64,000 nt of DNA from Streptomyces noursei ATCC 11455 (lineage in GTDB: Bacteria > Actinomycetota > Actinomycetes > Streptomycetales > Streptomycetaceae), in the NCBI RefSeq assembly GCF_001704275.1, contig NZ_CP011533.1, forward strand, positions 5,580,001-5,644,000, written 5' to 3'. The translations under genes were made by a program, and so were the position numbers. The notes beneath the pieces were generated by a model, which saw nothing but the letters and a program-made list of their open reading frames with translations, was not told the DNA's origin and searched no databases. How positions within the stretch are numbered: the first letter of the stretch is position 1; each line of letters starts with the position of its first letter. This document shows positions 1-11,853 of the stretch, piece by piece.

Positions 1-177
1 GGTGAGGGTTTGACCGCGTACCGACAGGGCGGCGCCGATGGTGGGGAGGATGCCGTCGCGGCGGTGGCGGAGGACGGGGGCGCGGTCGGCGTCCGCGGTG
101 CCGCTCCAGCCGATGCGGGGGTCGCCACTGGCCCGGGGGTCGCCCGCGGTGGACGTGTGGTGTGCGGTGGTGCTCAT
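1..177 (-). CDS. N-terminus of a YwqJ-type nucleic-acid deaminase (partial, runs off window)
   Basis: The first 59 codons of a leftward gene cut by the window edge. It starts at an ATG (175-177) preceded by a purine-rich AGGGAGGGAAG stretch. The visible protein begins MSTTAHHTSTAGDPRASGDP and continues RHRRDGILPTIGAALSVRG. From memory this matches the leader of Streptomyces proteins annotated as YwqJ-related deaminases, which belong to the cytidine-deaminase-like superfamily used in polymorphic toxin systems. The catalytic part lies outside the window, so activity cannot be judged. The divergent neighbours (SUKH family, then Imm35/deaminase/SUKH-4) fit the identification. Confidence 0.5.
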   Translation of the reverse strand, partial: MSTTAHHTSTAGDPRASGDPRIGWSGTADADRAPVLRHRRDGILPTIGAALSVRGQTLT

Positions 178-543
178 GGTGGTGCTTCCCTCCCTGCAAT
201 CCCCCGGTTGCGGAGGTCAGATTGCCAAATGTGCTGGGTGTTGCGGTAGTCGGGCGCGCTGTCGGGGATGTCACTGGGGTGTGACGGTTCGTCGGTTGTC
301 CGGTAACGGGGCTGGTGGGCGGCGTGTGCCCGGGCGGCGGCGGAGGCCGCGGGGCGGGGGGTGACGCGGGAGTGTCGTGGGGCTGACGAGCACCGTGCGC
401 GCGCTGCCGCCGTGCCGCGCCGCGGCGCGGTCCGGAGGGCGTGGACGGGCGATGGCCGGACCGGCAACGGGGGCGACGGGCGGGTGTTGCGGCACCGCAT
501 AGGCTGTGCCCCCAAAGCCAGCTTCAGCCAGGGGGCAACCGCG
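178..543. other. Intergenic region between divergent deaminase and SUKH genes
   Basis: It contains the ribosome-binding sites of both divergent genes and presumably their promoters. One dyad is visible, GTCAC-N6-GTGAC at 270-285, which could be a regulator site. No small gene or RNA is evident. Confidence 0.3.
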
Positions 544-1551
544 ATGACGACAGGTCGGCAAGGGCTGGAGGCGCATTCCGGCCTCCATGCCGCAGGACGT
601 CCCGTGCCACCGAACTCGGCCTATGCCGGGCAGGTCGTACATTTCCCTGATCCGGTGCGTGCCGCGCGGTATCCGGCCGGGGTGCGGATGGACGCGGACG
701 GTTTCCCGGACTTCTCGTCGTACGCCCGGGCGGCGGCGGAGATCGCCGAGCCGCCGGAGGGCTTCGGCGTCGACGAGCTGCGGCTGACGGACTTCGTCTC
801 GGCGAACGCGGCGCTGCACGCGCAGGGCCACGAGCTGTGGATAGACGTGCCGTCGGTGGCCACGCCGCACGGCTGGACCTGGCACCACGTGGCGGGGACC
901 CGGCGGATGGAACTGATCCCGGTCGAGGTGAAGGCGCTGCTGCGGCACCACGCGGGGCTGGCGACGGCGGCGGTGGCGCACGACAAGCGCGGGACGCGCC
1001 CGCTGCAGGAGACCCGCCCGGTGCACTTCGGGCTGCCGCGGCGGGAGCTGGCGGTGAGCGAGGAGCAGGTGGCGCAGGCCGAGGAGGCGCTGGGCTACCG
1101 GCTGCCGGGCGCGTACCGGTCGTTCCTGAAGGCGGCCGGCGGATGCGCGCCGGTGGGGGCGGCGCTCGACGCGGAGCTGGGGCTCCTGGTCGACCAGCCG
1201 TTCTTCACGGTGCGCGACGACGCCGCGGTCAACGACCTCGTCTATGTGAACAAGTGCCTGCGCGATCACTTCACCAAGGACTACCTGGGCGTGGTCTTCG
1301 TGCAGGGCGGGGTGATAGCGGTGAAGGTGCGCGGCGAGGCGCTGGGGTCGGTGTGGTTCTGCCCGTACGACGACGCCCGCGATCAGGACGGGTGGTCGGT
1401 GCAGGAGCGGGTGGAGCGGCTGATGTTGCCGTGTGGTGCGGATTTCGATGACTTCCTGCTGCGGCTGGCGGGCAACCCGCCGGAGCTGGAGACGGTGGCG
1501 AACCTGATGGTGGACGGCGGCTTCGCCTACGCCGTGCCGGTGGAGGGCTGA
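544..1551 (+). CDS. SMI1/KNR4 (SUKH) family protein
   Basis: A 335-residue protein. The ATG at 544 was chosen because AGGGGGCA lies just upstream. The second half contains a SUKH fold core: an amphipathic start (VSEEQVAQAEEALGYRLPGA), the YRSFLKAAGG turn, then LGVVFVQGG and VAVKVRG-like strands. SUKH proteins are commonly immunity proteins that bind and block nuclease or deaminase toxins. The gene lies divergent to a deaminase-like gene and 5 bases ahead of a SUKH-4 gene, with which it forms an operon. The N-terminal 150 residues I do not recognise; they contain a repeated aromatic/His pattern (HGWTWHHVAGTRRMELIPVE) also seen near other Streptomyces deaminase loci. No signal peptide, so probably cytoplasmic. 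The immunity role is inferred from family and context. Confidence 0.75.
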   Translation: MTTGRQGLEAHSGLHAAGRPVPPNSAYAGQVVHFPDPVRAARYPAGVRMDADGFPDFSSYARAAAEIAEPPEGFGVDELRLTDFVSANAALHAQGHELWIDVPSVATPHGWTWHHVAGTRRMELIPVEVKALLRHHAGLATAAVAHDKRGTRPLQETRPVHFGLPRRELAVSEEQVAQAEEALGYRLPGAYRSFLKAAGGCAPVGAALDAELGLLVDQPFFTVRDDAAVNDLVYVNKCLRDHFTKDYLGVVFVQGGVIAVKVRGEALGSVWFCPYDDARDQDGWSVQERVERLMLPCGADFDDFLLRLAGNPPELETVANLMVDGGFAYAVPVEG

Positions 1552-1556
1552 TCGCG

Positions 1557-4433
1557 GTGGTGACGTTCGCGCAGGCGCAGGAGCGCGCGGAGCAGTGGGT
1601 CAACGGCGAGGCGCTGCCCGAGTTCCACCGCGAGGTGCGGGTGCGGGAGTTCGCGCTGGGCTTCGTGGCCTGGGCCGAGGACCGCGAGGGCGGACCGGCC
1701 GGCGAGGGCGGCCGGAGCCGGCTGGTGATCGCCCGCGACAGCGGCGAGACGACGCTGTGGCCGGGGCTGCCGGTGGGCGAGGTGATCCGCCGCTTCGAGG
1801 AGGAGTACGGCGCACCGGCGGACGGCGGGTACGGGGCCGCGGAGCCGCCGCGGCGGATCGACCTGGAGGCCACCTCGTTCCTGCTGACGCCGCCGGAGTG
1901 GTTGCAGGAGGCGGCCGACGCGATGGGGCTCGGCGGCCGGAAGGGGACGGACGGCAGGGGCGGTTCCGCCAGTGACTCCGCGGCCGGGCCGGCGGCCGTC
2001 GGGGCCGATCCGGCTCCGGTCCCCGATCCGGCTCCGGCTCCGGCTCCGGTCTCCGCCGCCGGTTCCGGTGCGGCCGACGACACGCCGTGGGCCGCCGCGG
2101 ACACCACCGCGGGCGGGGCCGGCGAGGACCGTTCGGTGGCGCCGCCGCAGACGGTGTTCGCGCCGCCGCTCGCCGGATCCGACGACGAGGACACCCCGGC
2201 GACGCCGCGGGTGCGGCCCGACGCCAAGACCGAACTGCTCCAGGGCGGCAGCCAGTTGCCGCGTACCCGTATCTCGCCCGCGCTGCCGCCGCCGGTCGCC
2301 GACGTGCCCGGCCAGTCGGGCGCGGGCGGCCCGGTGGGGCTGCCGCCGATGCCGCCCGCGCCGCCGATGATGCCGCCCGCGCCGCCCGCCGCACCGCCGG
2401 CGGCGCCCGCGCCGGCCGCGGCGTCGGCCGGGCTGCGCGACCTGCCGCCGCCCACCGGGGCGCCGATCGCGGACGTGCCGCCGCCGCCCGGTGTGGTGCC
2501 GCCGGCCCCGCCGGCCCCGCCGTCCGGAGGTGGCCCCGGCGGGGGCGTGCACGCCGCGGCGACGATGCTCGCCGGCGGATCCTCGCTGCCCGGCAACGCC
2601 GGCGGCCCGCCGCCGCCTCCCGGCGCGCCCGGGGTCCCCGGCGCGGGCCGGGACGGCGGCCGGCCGGACCCGGAGTCGGTCGCGGCCGTCGAGACGCAGA
2701 AGGCGGACGCGCGTCCCGGGGACGGCCCGGCGCCCTCGGGCCCGGGTGCGTCCGGTGCGCCGGCCAGCGGTTACGTGCCGACCCAGCTGGTGTCCCAACT
2801 GGACGCCTCCGAACTGGACTTGAGCGCCGTGGACGGGCCCGGTGAGGGCCCCGGCGGTGCGGCCGGCGGGCAACAGCCCGGCGGCGGCCCGGGGGGTCCC
2901 GGTGCCGCGGGCGGGGTGCACGCCGCCGCCACGATGTTCGCGGACGGTGCGGCCCTCCAGGCCGCGGCGCCCGGCCCGGGCGGAGCCGTCGGTGGTCCCG
3001 GCGGGCCCGGGGCCCCCGGCGGTCCGGGCATGCCCCCGCCGCCGCCCCCCGGTCCGCTCGGTGCGCCCAAGGCCCCGGGGGCGCCGGGCAAGCCCGGTGC
3101 GCCCGCGGGCGGCCCCGGCCCCGGCGGCCAGGACGGGCCGCCTCCGCCTCCGCCGCCCGCCCCGCCGGGTGGTGCGGGTGCCGCGGGCGGGGTGCACGCC
3201 GCCGCCACGATGCTCGCGAGCGGTGCCGCGCTGCCCGGTGGTCCCGGCGGTCCCCCTGGTGCGGGGCCCGGTGGTCCCGGCATGCCGCCGGCCGCCGGGC
3301 CGGGCATGCCGTCGGCCCCGCCGATGGCCCCGCCGGCACAGCCCGGCCCGCCGCCGGGTCCGCCCGGTGTGCCGGCTCCCGGCGTACCGGGCCCCGGCGG
3401 TCCGGGCGCCCCCGGCGCGTACGGCTACCCGCAGGCCCCCAGTGGTCAGCCGACCGTGGGCCCCGGCTACATGGCCGTGCTGAGCTACCGCGCGCCGGAC
3501 GGCAGCGAGCAGAAGATCGTGCGCCGCTCGGCGCCGGGCACCCCGCATCCGGAGTGGCAACTGCTGCACGAGCTGCGGGCGATGAACGTGCCGCCGCAGC
3601 AGGTGGTGGAGCTGCACACCGAGCTGGAGTGCTGCGAGCTGCCCGGCGGCTACTGCGCCCGGATGGTGCGGGAGACCTGGCCGCAGGTGCGGATCAGCCA
3701 CACCGCCGCGTACGGCAGGGACCATGCGTCGCGCCAGCAGGGTGTACGTCATCTGATCGAGCATCAGGGCGAGTTGCACCAGGTCGCCGACGGTCCGGCA
3801 CGGCCCGCGCCGGTGCGGGCACCGCTGCCGCACCCCTCGCAGGTGCAGCCGGTGCCCCCGGTGCCGCCGCAGGCGATCGGGCAGGAGCTGGAGCAGGCGT
3901 TCGGGCCGCAGGGGATCTTCCGCTTCGACCAGCGGGCGGTCTCCCGGCAGGGCGTGCCGGACGTCGTCGCGCAGACGCTGGTGTGGGCCGGGATGCCGGT
4001 CGACTTCGGGCCGTTCTTCTGGGCGCAGGCGCAGCCGGGGCGCCCGGTGCCGACGCTGGCGGAGCTGGCGGCGGAGCGGAGGGTGCAGCCGGCGCCGGAC
4101 GCGGGTTCGTATCTGGTGATGGGCAACGACTTCGGCCGTCAGCTGTGCGTCCAGTACGGGACCGCCAACATCGTGGCCGTCCCGTTGGGGGAAGGGCCCG
4201 GTGGGCAGGCCGTCGCGCCGCAGTTCGTGAACACCGGGCTGCCGGAGTTCGTGCGGTGCCTGGCGATGCTGGGGCGGATGTGGCGCCTGCGGTACGGGCT
4301 GACGCCCGAGCAGGCCGGCCGCTGGACGGTGGACTTCCAGGCGCAGCTGGTGGCATTGGATCCGCCGGCGCTGGGGTCGCCGGAGACCTGGTGGTCGGTG
4401 CTGCTGGAACAGATGTGGGACGGGTTGTTGTAG
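1557..4433 (+). CDS. Imm35-like / deaminase-like / SUKH-4 multidomain protein
   Basis: A 958-residue protein beginning at the first of two tandem GTG codons, 5 bases after the SUKH gene. Residues 1-90 resemble YrhB/Imm35 immunity domains (AQERAEQWVN...FALGFVAWAE). Residues ~120-630 are a Pro/Gly/Ala-rich linker carrying three copies of a GGVHAAATM motif. Residues ~640-730 look like a compact deaminase domain: H687-T-E689 followed by C693-ELPGGY-C700, which would supply the zinc ligands and proton shuttle. The last 180 residues match SUKH-4 (GTANIVAVPLG; WWSVLLEQMW). Two immunity-type domains and a deaminase-like domain in one chain is typical of actinobacterial loci of this kind. Whether the deaminase domain is active is unknown. 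The strongly biased linker makes the opposite strand look open as well, but the domain content supports this strand. Confidence 0.75.
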   Translation: MVTFAQAQERAEQWVNGEALPEFHREVRVREFALGFVAWAEDREGGPAGEGGRSRLVIARDSGETTLWPGLPVGEVIRRFEEEYGAPADGGYGAAEPPRRIDLEATSFLLTPPEWLQEAADAMGLGGRKGTDGRGGSASDSAAGPAAVGADPAPVPDPAPAPAPVSAAGSGAADDTPWAAADTTAGGAGEDRSVAPPQTVFAPPLAGSDDEDTPATPRVRPDAKTELLQGGSQLPRTRISPALPPPVADVPGQSGAGGPVGLPPMPPAPPMMPPAPPAAPPAAPAPAAASAGLRDLPPPTGAPIADVPPPPGVVPPAPPAPPSGGGPGGGVHAAATMLAGGSSLPGNAGGPPPPPGAPGVPGAGRDGGRPDPESVAAVETQKADARPGDGPAPSGPGASGAPASGYVPTQLVSQLDASELDLSAVDGPGEGPGGAAGGQQPGGGPGGPGAAGGVHAAATMFADGAALQAAAPGPGGAVGGPGGPGAPGGPGMPPPPPPGPLGAPKAPGAPGKPGAPAGGPGPGGQDGPPPPPPPAPPGGAGAAGGVHAAATMLASGAALPGGPGGPPGAGPGGPGMPPAAGPGMPSAPPMAPPAQPGPPPGPPGVPAPGVPGPGGPGAPGAYGYPQAPSGQPTVGPGYMAVLSYRAPDGSEQKIVRRSAPGTPHPEWQLLHELRAMNVPPQQVVELHTELECCELPGGYCARMVRETWPQVRISHTAAYGRDHASRQQGVRHLIEHQGELHQVADGPARPAPVRAPLPHPSQVQPVPPVPPQAIGQELEQAFGPQGIFRFDQRAVSRQGVPDVVAQTLVWAGMPVDFGPFFWAQAQPGRPVPTLAELAAERRVQPAPDAGSYLVMGNDFGRQLCVQYGTANIVAVPLGEGPGGQAVAPQFVNTGLPEFVRCLAMLGRMWRLRYGLTPEQAGRWTVDFQAQLVALDPPALGSPETWWSVLLEQMWDGLL
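2541..3220 (+). repeat. Three copies of a VHAAATM motif in the linker of the SUKH-4 protein
   Basis: Near-identical coding copies start at about 2541, 2911 and 3183 (residues ~329, 452 and 543). Each reads GGVHAAATM(L/F)A followed by a small-residue tail such as GGSSLPG, DGAALQA or SGAALPG. The surrounding linker is low-complexity Pro/Gly, so the retained motif stands out. Confidence 0.7.
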
Positions 4434-4502
4434 GCGTCCCGGGGCCGGGGCGCGGCGGTTTCTGACTCCGCCGGGCGCCGGCGCCGGTGGAGTGCTCGCC
4501 AT

Positions 4503-4537
4503 GACGGCGGGGGGTGGTGCGACCGCCCCCCGCCGTC
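4503..4537. terminator. Strong hairpin after the SUKH-4 gene
   Basis: A perfect 12-bp stem (GACGGCGGGGGG with its complement at 4526-4537), extendable by GGT/ACC to a GCG loop. It lies 70 bases after the stop. No T-tract follows, as usual for Streptomyces terminators. The remaining 4538-4845 must carry the promoter of the coiled-coil gene, but I see no clear -35/-10 pair. Confidence 0.7.
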
Positions 4538-4845
4538 GGCGTGTCCGCCGTCCCGGTGACGGACCGCCGCGCGGCGCGTCCCCGTGGGCGGACGGAACCG
4601 GCCGCGCCACCCGGCCCCGACGGCCGCCGTCCGGTGCCGCGGCAACGTGCGGTGCGGGCAAACCCCTCGCGCGGGCGAAGATCCAATTCAGGCTTCTGGT
4701 GGCAAATGGCGCATCCTTGTGGGAAGGAATGGGCGGAGTGTCGTGATGGAGCCGCTTCGGGCCGATCCAGAAAGATGTGCGCGGGACTGTGCGGAGGCTT
4801 GCGGGTTCGCGCGACTGCTGTGCGCAGCGGAGAGGGGCTTGAGGG

Positions 4846-5886
4846 ATGAGTACTTCGGTTTCGCCTCACGGGTTCGAGACCGTACGGGGGCGCGGCTATC
4901 GGCCGGAGGACGTGGACCGGCGCGTAGAGGGGCTCTCGATCGACCGTGACTCGTGCTGGGAACGGGCCGCCCGGCTGACCGTCCTGTGCAACGAGATGGA
5001 AGCCGAACTCGCGGACCTGCGCGCCTACGTGGCGCAGCTGCCGGAGCAGACCTACGAGTCCCTCGGCCAGCAGGCCCGGTTGATCCTGACGACGGCGGAG
5101 TCCGAGTCGGCGCGGCTGCGGTCCGAGGCGGCGTCGGCCGCGGAGCAGCTGTACGACGACGCGGCCGAGTACGCGCAGAAGCTGCAGGGCGCGGCGGACA
5201 AGGCGGCCCAGCGGCTGCGCGCGGAGGCGGCGGAGGACGCGCGGCGCACGGACAAGGCGGCGGTCGACGAGGCCGGCGAGCTGGTGGCGGAGGCCGTCCA
5301 GGAGGCCGAGGAGCTGCGGGCGGAGGCGGCGGAGGAGCTGGCGGAGACCCGGCGGCGGTCCGGGAAGATGCGCAAGGAGCAGGAGGCCCGGCACACCGAG
5401 GAGTGGGACTCCCTGGAGCGGGAGCTGGCGCGCCTGGAGACCGAGATGGACCAGCGGGTCGCCGAGTTGGACGCGCACGGGGAGGCGGTGATGGCCGAGC
5501 GGCGGCGGCTGACCGCGGAGGTCGAGGAGTCCGCGCGGCACCGGCTGGAGGACGCCGAGGCGCGGGCGGCGGAGCTGCTGGCGCAGGGCAGGGTCGAGGC
5601 GGAGCGGATCGAGCGGGCCACCGAGCGGATCGTGCGGGAGCACGACGAGGCCCGGGAGGAGGTCCGCATCCACATGACGCATGTGCGCAACAGCCTGGCG
5701 GCGCTGACCGGCAAGGACCCGGCGGAGTTCTCCGGGGCCGGCTCCGGGGCCGCCTCCGGGGCCCCCGCGGGTGCCGGTGCGGGTGCCGTCGAGGGCACCG
5801 GCGCGGAACGGGATCCGGACAACGAGGAAACCGTGGAGACGGGGCTGCCGCGGGGCGAGCGGGGCGGCGGCCCGGGGCGGCGCTAG
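4846..5886 (+). CDS. DivIVA-like coiled-coil protein (annotated cellulose-binding protein in streptomycetes)
   Basis: A 346-residue cytoplasmic protein. The N-terminus (GFETVRGRGYRPEDVDRRVE) resembles the start of DivIVA-domain proteins. Residues ~45-285 form one long Ala/Glu/Arg-rich coiled coil, followed by a Gly/Ala/Ser-rich tail. Homologues are often labelled cellulose-binding proteins, a historical name. Structurally it belongs with the filamentous or polarity coiled-coil proteins (FilP/Scy/DivIVA class), so a cytoskeletal or tip-growth role is plausible but inferred. The ATG at 4846 was chosen with a GGAGAGGGGC stretch upstream. It is a single gene, with an MFS gene converging on its 3' end. 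Confidence 0.7.
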   Translation: MSTSVSPHGFETVRGRGYRPEDVDRRVEGLSIDRDSCWERAARLTVLCNEMEAELADLRAYVAQLPEQTYESLGQQARLILTTAESESARLRSEAASAAEQLYDDAAEYAQKLQGAADKAAQRLRAEAAEDARRTDKAAVDEAGELVAEAVQEAEELRAEAAEELAETRRRSGKMRKEQEARHTEEWDSLERELARLETEMDQRVAELDAHGEAVMAERRRLTAEVEESARHRLEDAEARAAELLAQGRVEAERIERATERIVREHDEAREEVRIHMTHVRNSLAALTGKDPAEFSGAGSGAASGAPAGAGAGAVEGTGAERDPDNEETVETGLPRGERGGGPGRR

Positions 5887-5943
5887 GGCCTGTCCCATCA
5901 GAAGCGCCCTAGTCGCGGGCGAGGGAGCGGGGCCGGCCGTCCG

Positions 5944-7596
5944 TCATCCGGTCGAAGGGGCGTCGGCACCGTCGTTGGTGCCGACGCCCTCGTTCGTCGT
6001 GGTGTCGGCGGCGGTGACCGTGCGGGCCTCGGTGTGGACGGGGAAGCGGCGGGGGGCGAGCACGAGGACGGTGAGGAAGGCGAGGGCGGCGGCTGCCGCG
6101 GCGCCCAGGTAGACGTGTTCGACGGTGGTGTCGACGGCGCGGCGGAGGTAGTCGGCGGTGCGGGCGGTGAGCGCGCCGGCGTGCTGGAGGGCGCGGGAGA
6201 CGGCGTCGAGGTCGTGCGGGAGGCCGGCGCGGATGGCCGCCGGGGCGTGGGTGAGGCGGTCGTTGAGGGTGGCGTTGGCGATGGCGCCGAAGAGGGCCGC
6301 GCCGAGGGACTGGCCGACCTGGCGGCAGAAGAGGATGGAGGCGGTGGCGGTGCCGCGTTCGGCGTAGCCGACGGAGGACTGGACGCCGATGATCAGCGGG
6401 AGTTGGAAGAGGCCGAGGGCGGCGCCGAGGGCGAGCATCAGCAGGGCGGGCTGCCAGGCGGCGCCGGGGTAGGGGAGCAGGGGGAAGGCGAGCAGGACGA
6501 GGGCGGCGGCGCCGATGCCCAGGAGGGCGCAGTTGCGGATGCCGATGCGGTTGTAGACGCGGCTGCTGAGGGCGGCGGATATCGGCCAGCTCAGCGTCAT
6601 GACGGAGAGCACGAAGCCGGCGGCGATCGGGCCGAGGCCGAGGACGGCCTGGGCGTAGGTGGGCAGGAAGACGGTCGGGGCGACCATCAGCAGGCCCAGG
6701 GCGCCCAGGGCGAGGTTGACGGCGGAGATGGTGCGGCGGCGCCAGACCCAGCCGGGGATGATCGGTTCGGCGGCGCGGCGTTCGATCAGCACGGTGGCCA
6801 CGGCGGCCAGGGCGCTGCCGGCGAGCAGCAGCAGGGACGGGGCGGAGAGCCAGGGCCAGGCGGTGCCGCCCTGGACGAGGGCGGTGAGCAGCAGGCCGCC
6901 GGCGGCGAAGACGGCGAGCGCGCCGGGCCAGTCGACGCGGGCGCGGCGCCCGGCGGTCGGCCGGTCGCGGCGGGCGTCGTGGAAGTGCCGGATGATCAGC
7001 CACAGGGCGAGGGCGCCGACGGGCAGGTTGACCAGGAAGATCCAGCGCCAGTCGCCGTAGCTGGTGAGCAGGCCGCCCAGGGCGGGGCCGGCGACCGCGG
7101 AGGCGGCCCAGACGCTGGAGAGCTTGGACTGGATCTTGGGGCGTTCCTTCATCGGGTAGAGGTCGGCGGCGATGGTCTGGACGGTGCCTTGGAGGGCGCC
7201 GCCGCCCAGGCCCTGGAGGATCCGGAAGGCGATCAGCGAGCCCATGTCCCAGGCGCCGGCGCAGGCCAGGGAGCCGAGGAGGAACAGGGCGATGCCGGTG
7301 AGCAGGATCGGCTTGCGGCCGTAGGTGTCGGAGAGCTTGCCGTAGACGGGGAGGGTGACGGTGACGGCGAGGAGGTAGCCGGAGAAGAGCCAGGAGAAGA
7401 CGGCGAAGCCGCCGAGGTCGCCGACGATCTGGGGGACGGCGGTGGCGATGATCGTCGAGTCGAGGGCGGCCAGGGCCATGCCGAGCATGAGCGCGGCGAC
7501 GACCGGGCCGCGCCGGGAGGCGGCCGGGCCGTCCGGTGGCTGGTTCCCGGTACCGTTCCGGTCCGCGCCGTGACTGCCCTGGGTGGTGCGGTTCAC
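5944..7596 (-). CDS. DHA2 (EmrB/QacA)-type multidrug MFS exporter
   Basis: About 550 residues with roughly 14 hydrophobic segments. The first is VVAALMLGMALAALDSTIIA, containing the LDxTIV-like motif C of 14-TM drug/H+ antiporters, followed by a motif-A-like loop (GKLSDTYGRKP). The GTG at 7596 was chosen over an upstream ATG because AGGAGGGG sits 7 bases ahead of it. It acts in the cytoplasmic membrane and likely exports hydrophobic drugs or a metabolite. A perfect palindrome lies 41 bases upstream of the start, a probable repressor operator, but no TetR/MarR gene is adjacent. It is divergent from mfd. Confidence 0.85.
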   Translation of the reverse strand: MNRTTQGSHGADRNGTGNQPPDGPAASRRGPVVAALMLGMALAALDSTIIATAVPQIVGDLGGFAVFSWLFSGYLLAVTVTLPVYGKLSDTYGRKPILLTGIALFLLGSLACAGAWDMGSLIAFRILQGLGGGALQGTVQTIAADLYPMKERPKIQSKLSSVWAASAVAGPALGGLLTSYGDWRWIFLVNLPVGALALWLIIRHFHDARRDRPTAGRRARVDWPGALAVFAAGGLLLTALVQGGTAWPWLSAPSLLLLAGSALAAVATVLIERRAAEPIIPGWVWRRRTISAVNLALGALGLLMVAPTVFLPTYAQAVLGLGPIAAGFVLSVMTLSWPISAALSSRVYNRIGIRNCALLGIGAAALVLLAFPLLPYPGAAWQPALLMLALGAALGLFQLPLIIGVQSSVGYAERGTATASILFCRQVGQSLGAALFGAIANATLNDRLTHAPAAIRAGLPHDLDAVSRALQHAGALTARTADYLRRAVDTTVEHVYLGAAAAAALAFLTVLVLAPRRFPVHTEARTVTAADTTTNEGVGTNDGADAPSTG

Positions 7597-7636
7597 CGTG
7601 GCCCCCTCCTGCCGTGTGGCGGCGTGGCCGACCCTG

Positions 7637-7650
7637 ACACGTATACGTGT
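7637..7650. promoter_or_regulatory. 14-bp perfect palindrome upstream of the MFS pump
   Basis: ACACGTATACGTGT is a perfect palindrome in the mfd/MFS divergent spacer. It overlaps a TATACG sequence that could be the -10 box of the pump gene. The size and placement fit a TetR- or MarR-family operator; the regulator is unknown. Confidence 0.5.
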
Positions 7651-7886
7651 AGTCGGCACGATTCCGTGCACACCCTTGCACGCGCGGTGGCCGGGCGGAA
7701 TGGGGTTTCTCGCAGCGTGGGACGGCGGCGGGCGGACGACGGGGCTTCGCGGACGGGCCGTAGGGGCCGTCGGTTGTCGGTGGTCCGGCGTAAGGTGGTC
7801 AACCCCGGTCCGTTTGCGCCCGTCGGCGCTGTCGAGGGGGTGTCGGACCGGTCGCGTTGTTCGCCTCGCTGGGACGGAACCTTTTC

Positions 7887-11423
<3,537 letters not shown>

Positions 11424-11467
11424 CGCGCGGTTCCGGCTCTCCCCGCGGTGGGTTTTTGGCGGGGCGG

Positions 11468-11662
11468 GCGCGGACGACGACGGGGAGGGTGCGGGGCGGA
11501 CATGCGGGGGTGGGGGACTTCAGGGCCGTCGTGGTGACCCTGAAGCCAGAAGTGCGGGTCGGGGCCAGAACCGCACGTCTAAGCCAGAAGCGCGGGTTGT
11601 GCGTGAGCACCCCTGACCTCCCCTTTTCCCACAGGGGGCGGGGCCGGCGCGGACGACGACGG
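11468..11662. repeat. Direct repeats in the mfd downstream region
   Basis: GCGCGGACGACGACGG occurs at 11468-11483 and 11647-11662, each followed by GGAGGGTGCGGGG-type sequence. A second pair, AAGCCAGAAG(T/C)GCGGGT, lies at 11543-11559 and 11581-11597. Between them CTTCAGGG (11518-11525) pairs with CCCTGAAG (11538-11545). No reading frame explains these repeats. Confidence 0.6.
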
Positions 11663-11667
11663 CGGGA

Positions 11668-11747
11668 GGGTGCGGGGCCGGAGGGGTGGGTGGTTCGGAC
11701 TGCTGGCGCTTTACGTCCGAACCACCCACCCCTCCGGCCCCGCACCC
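11668..11747. terminator. 33-bp perfect inverted repeat between convergent mfd and DUF2079 gene
   Basis: The arms 11668-11700 and 11715-11747 are exactly complementary over 33 bases with a 14-base loop. A bidirectional terminator is the simplest reading given the convergent genes. The stem is much longer than the 12-21 bp of other terminators in this window, so an element-derived origin is possible. Confidence 0.6.
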
Positions 11748-11853
11748 ACCACCCCCCACGCATCAGCACCGGCGGCCCCGCCCCAACAACCCCTCCGCCA
11801 AAGGCGGAAACCCAACACGGCGGGACAACCGGCATCGTGGGGACGCCCCGCCG

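Noticed and set aside
1527-4661. A 1044-codon open frame antisense to the SUKH-4 gene
   Set aside because: The translation is Arg/Gly/Pro/His-rich with no domain. It arises from G+C-rich codon bias opposite the Pro/Gly linker.
5944-7671. The upstream ATG at 7671 as start of the MFS gene
   Set aside because: It would place the operator palindrome inside the coding region, while the GTG at 7596 has a strong AGGAGGGG site.
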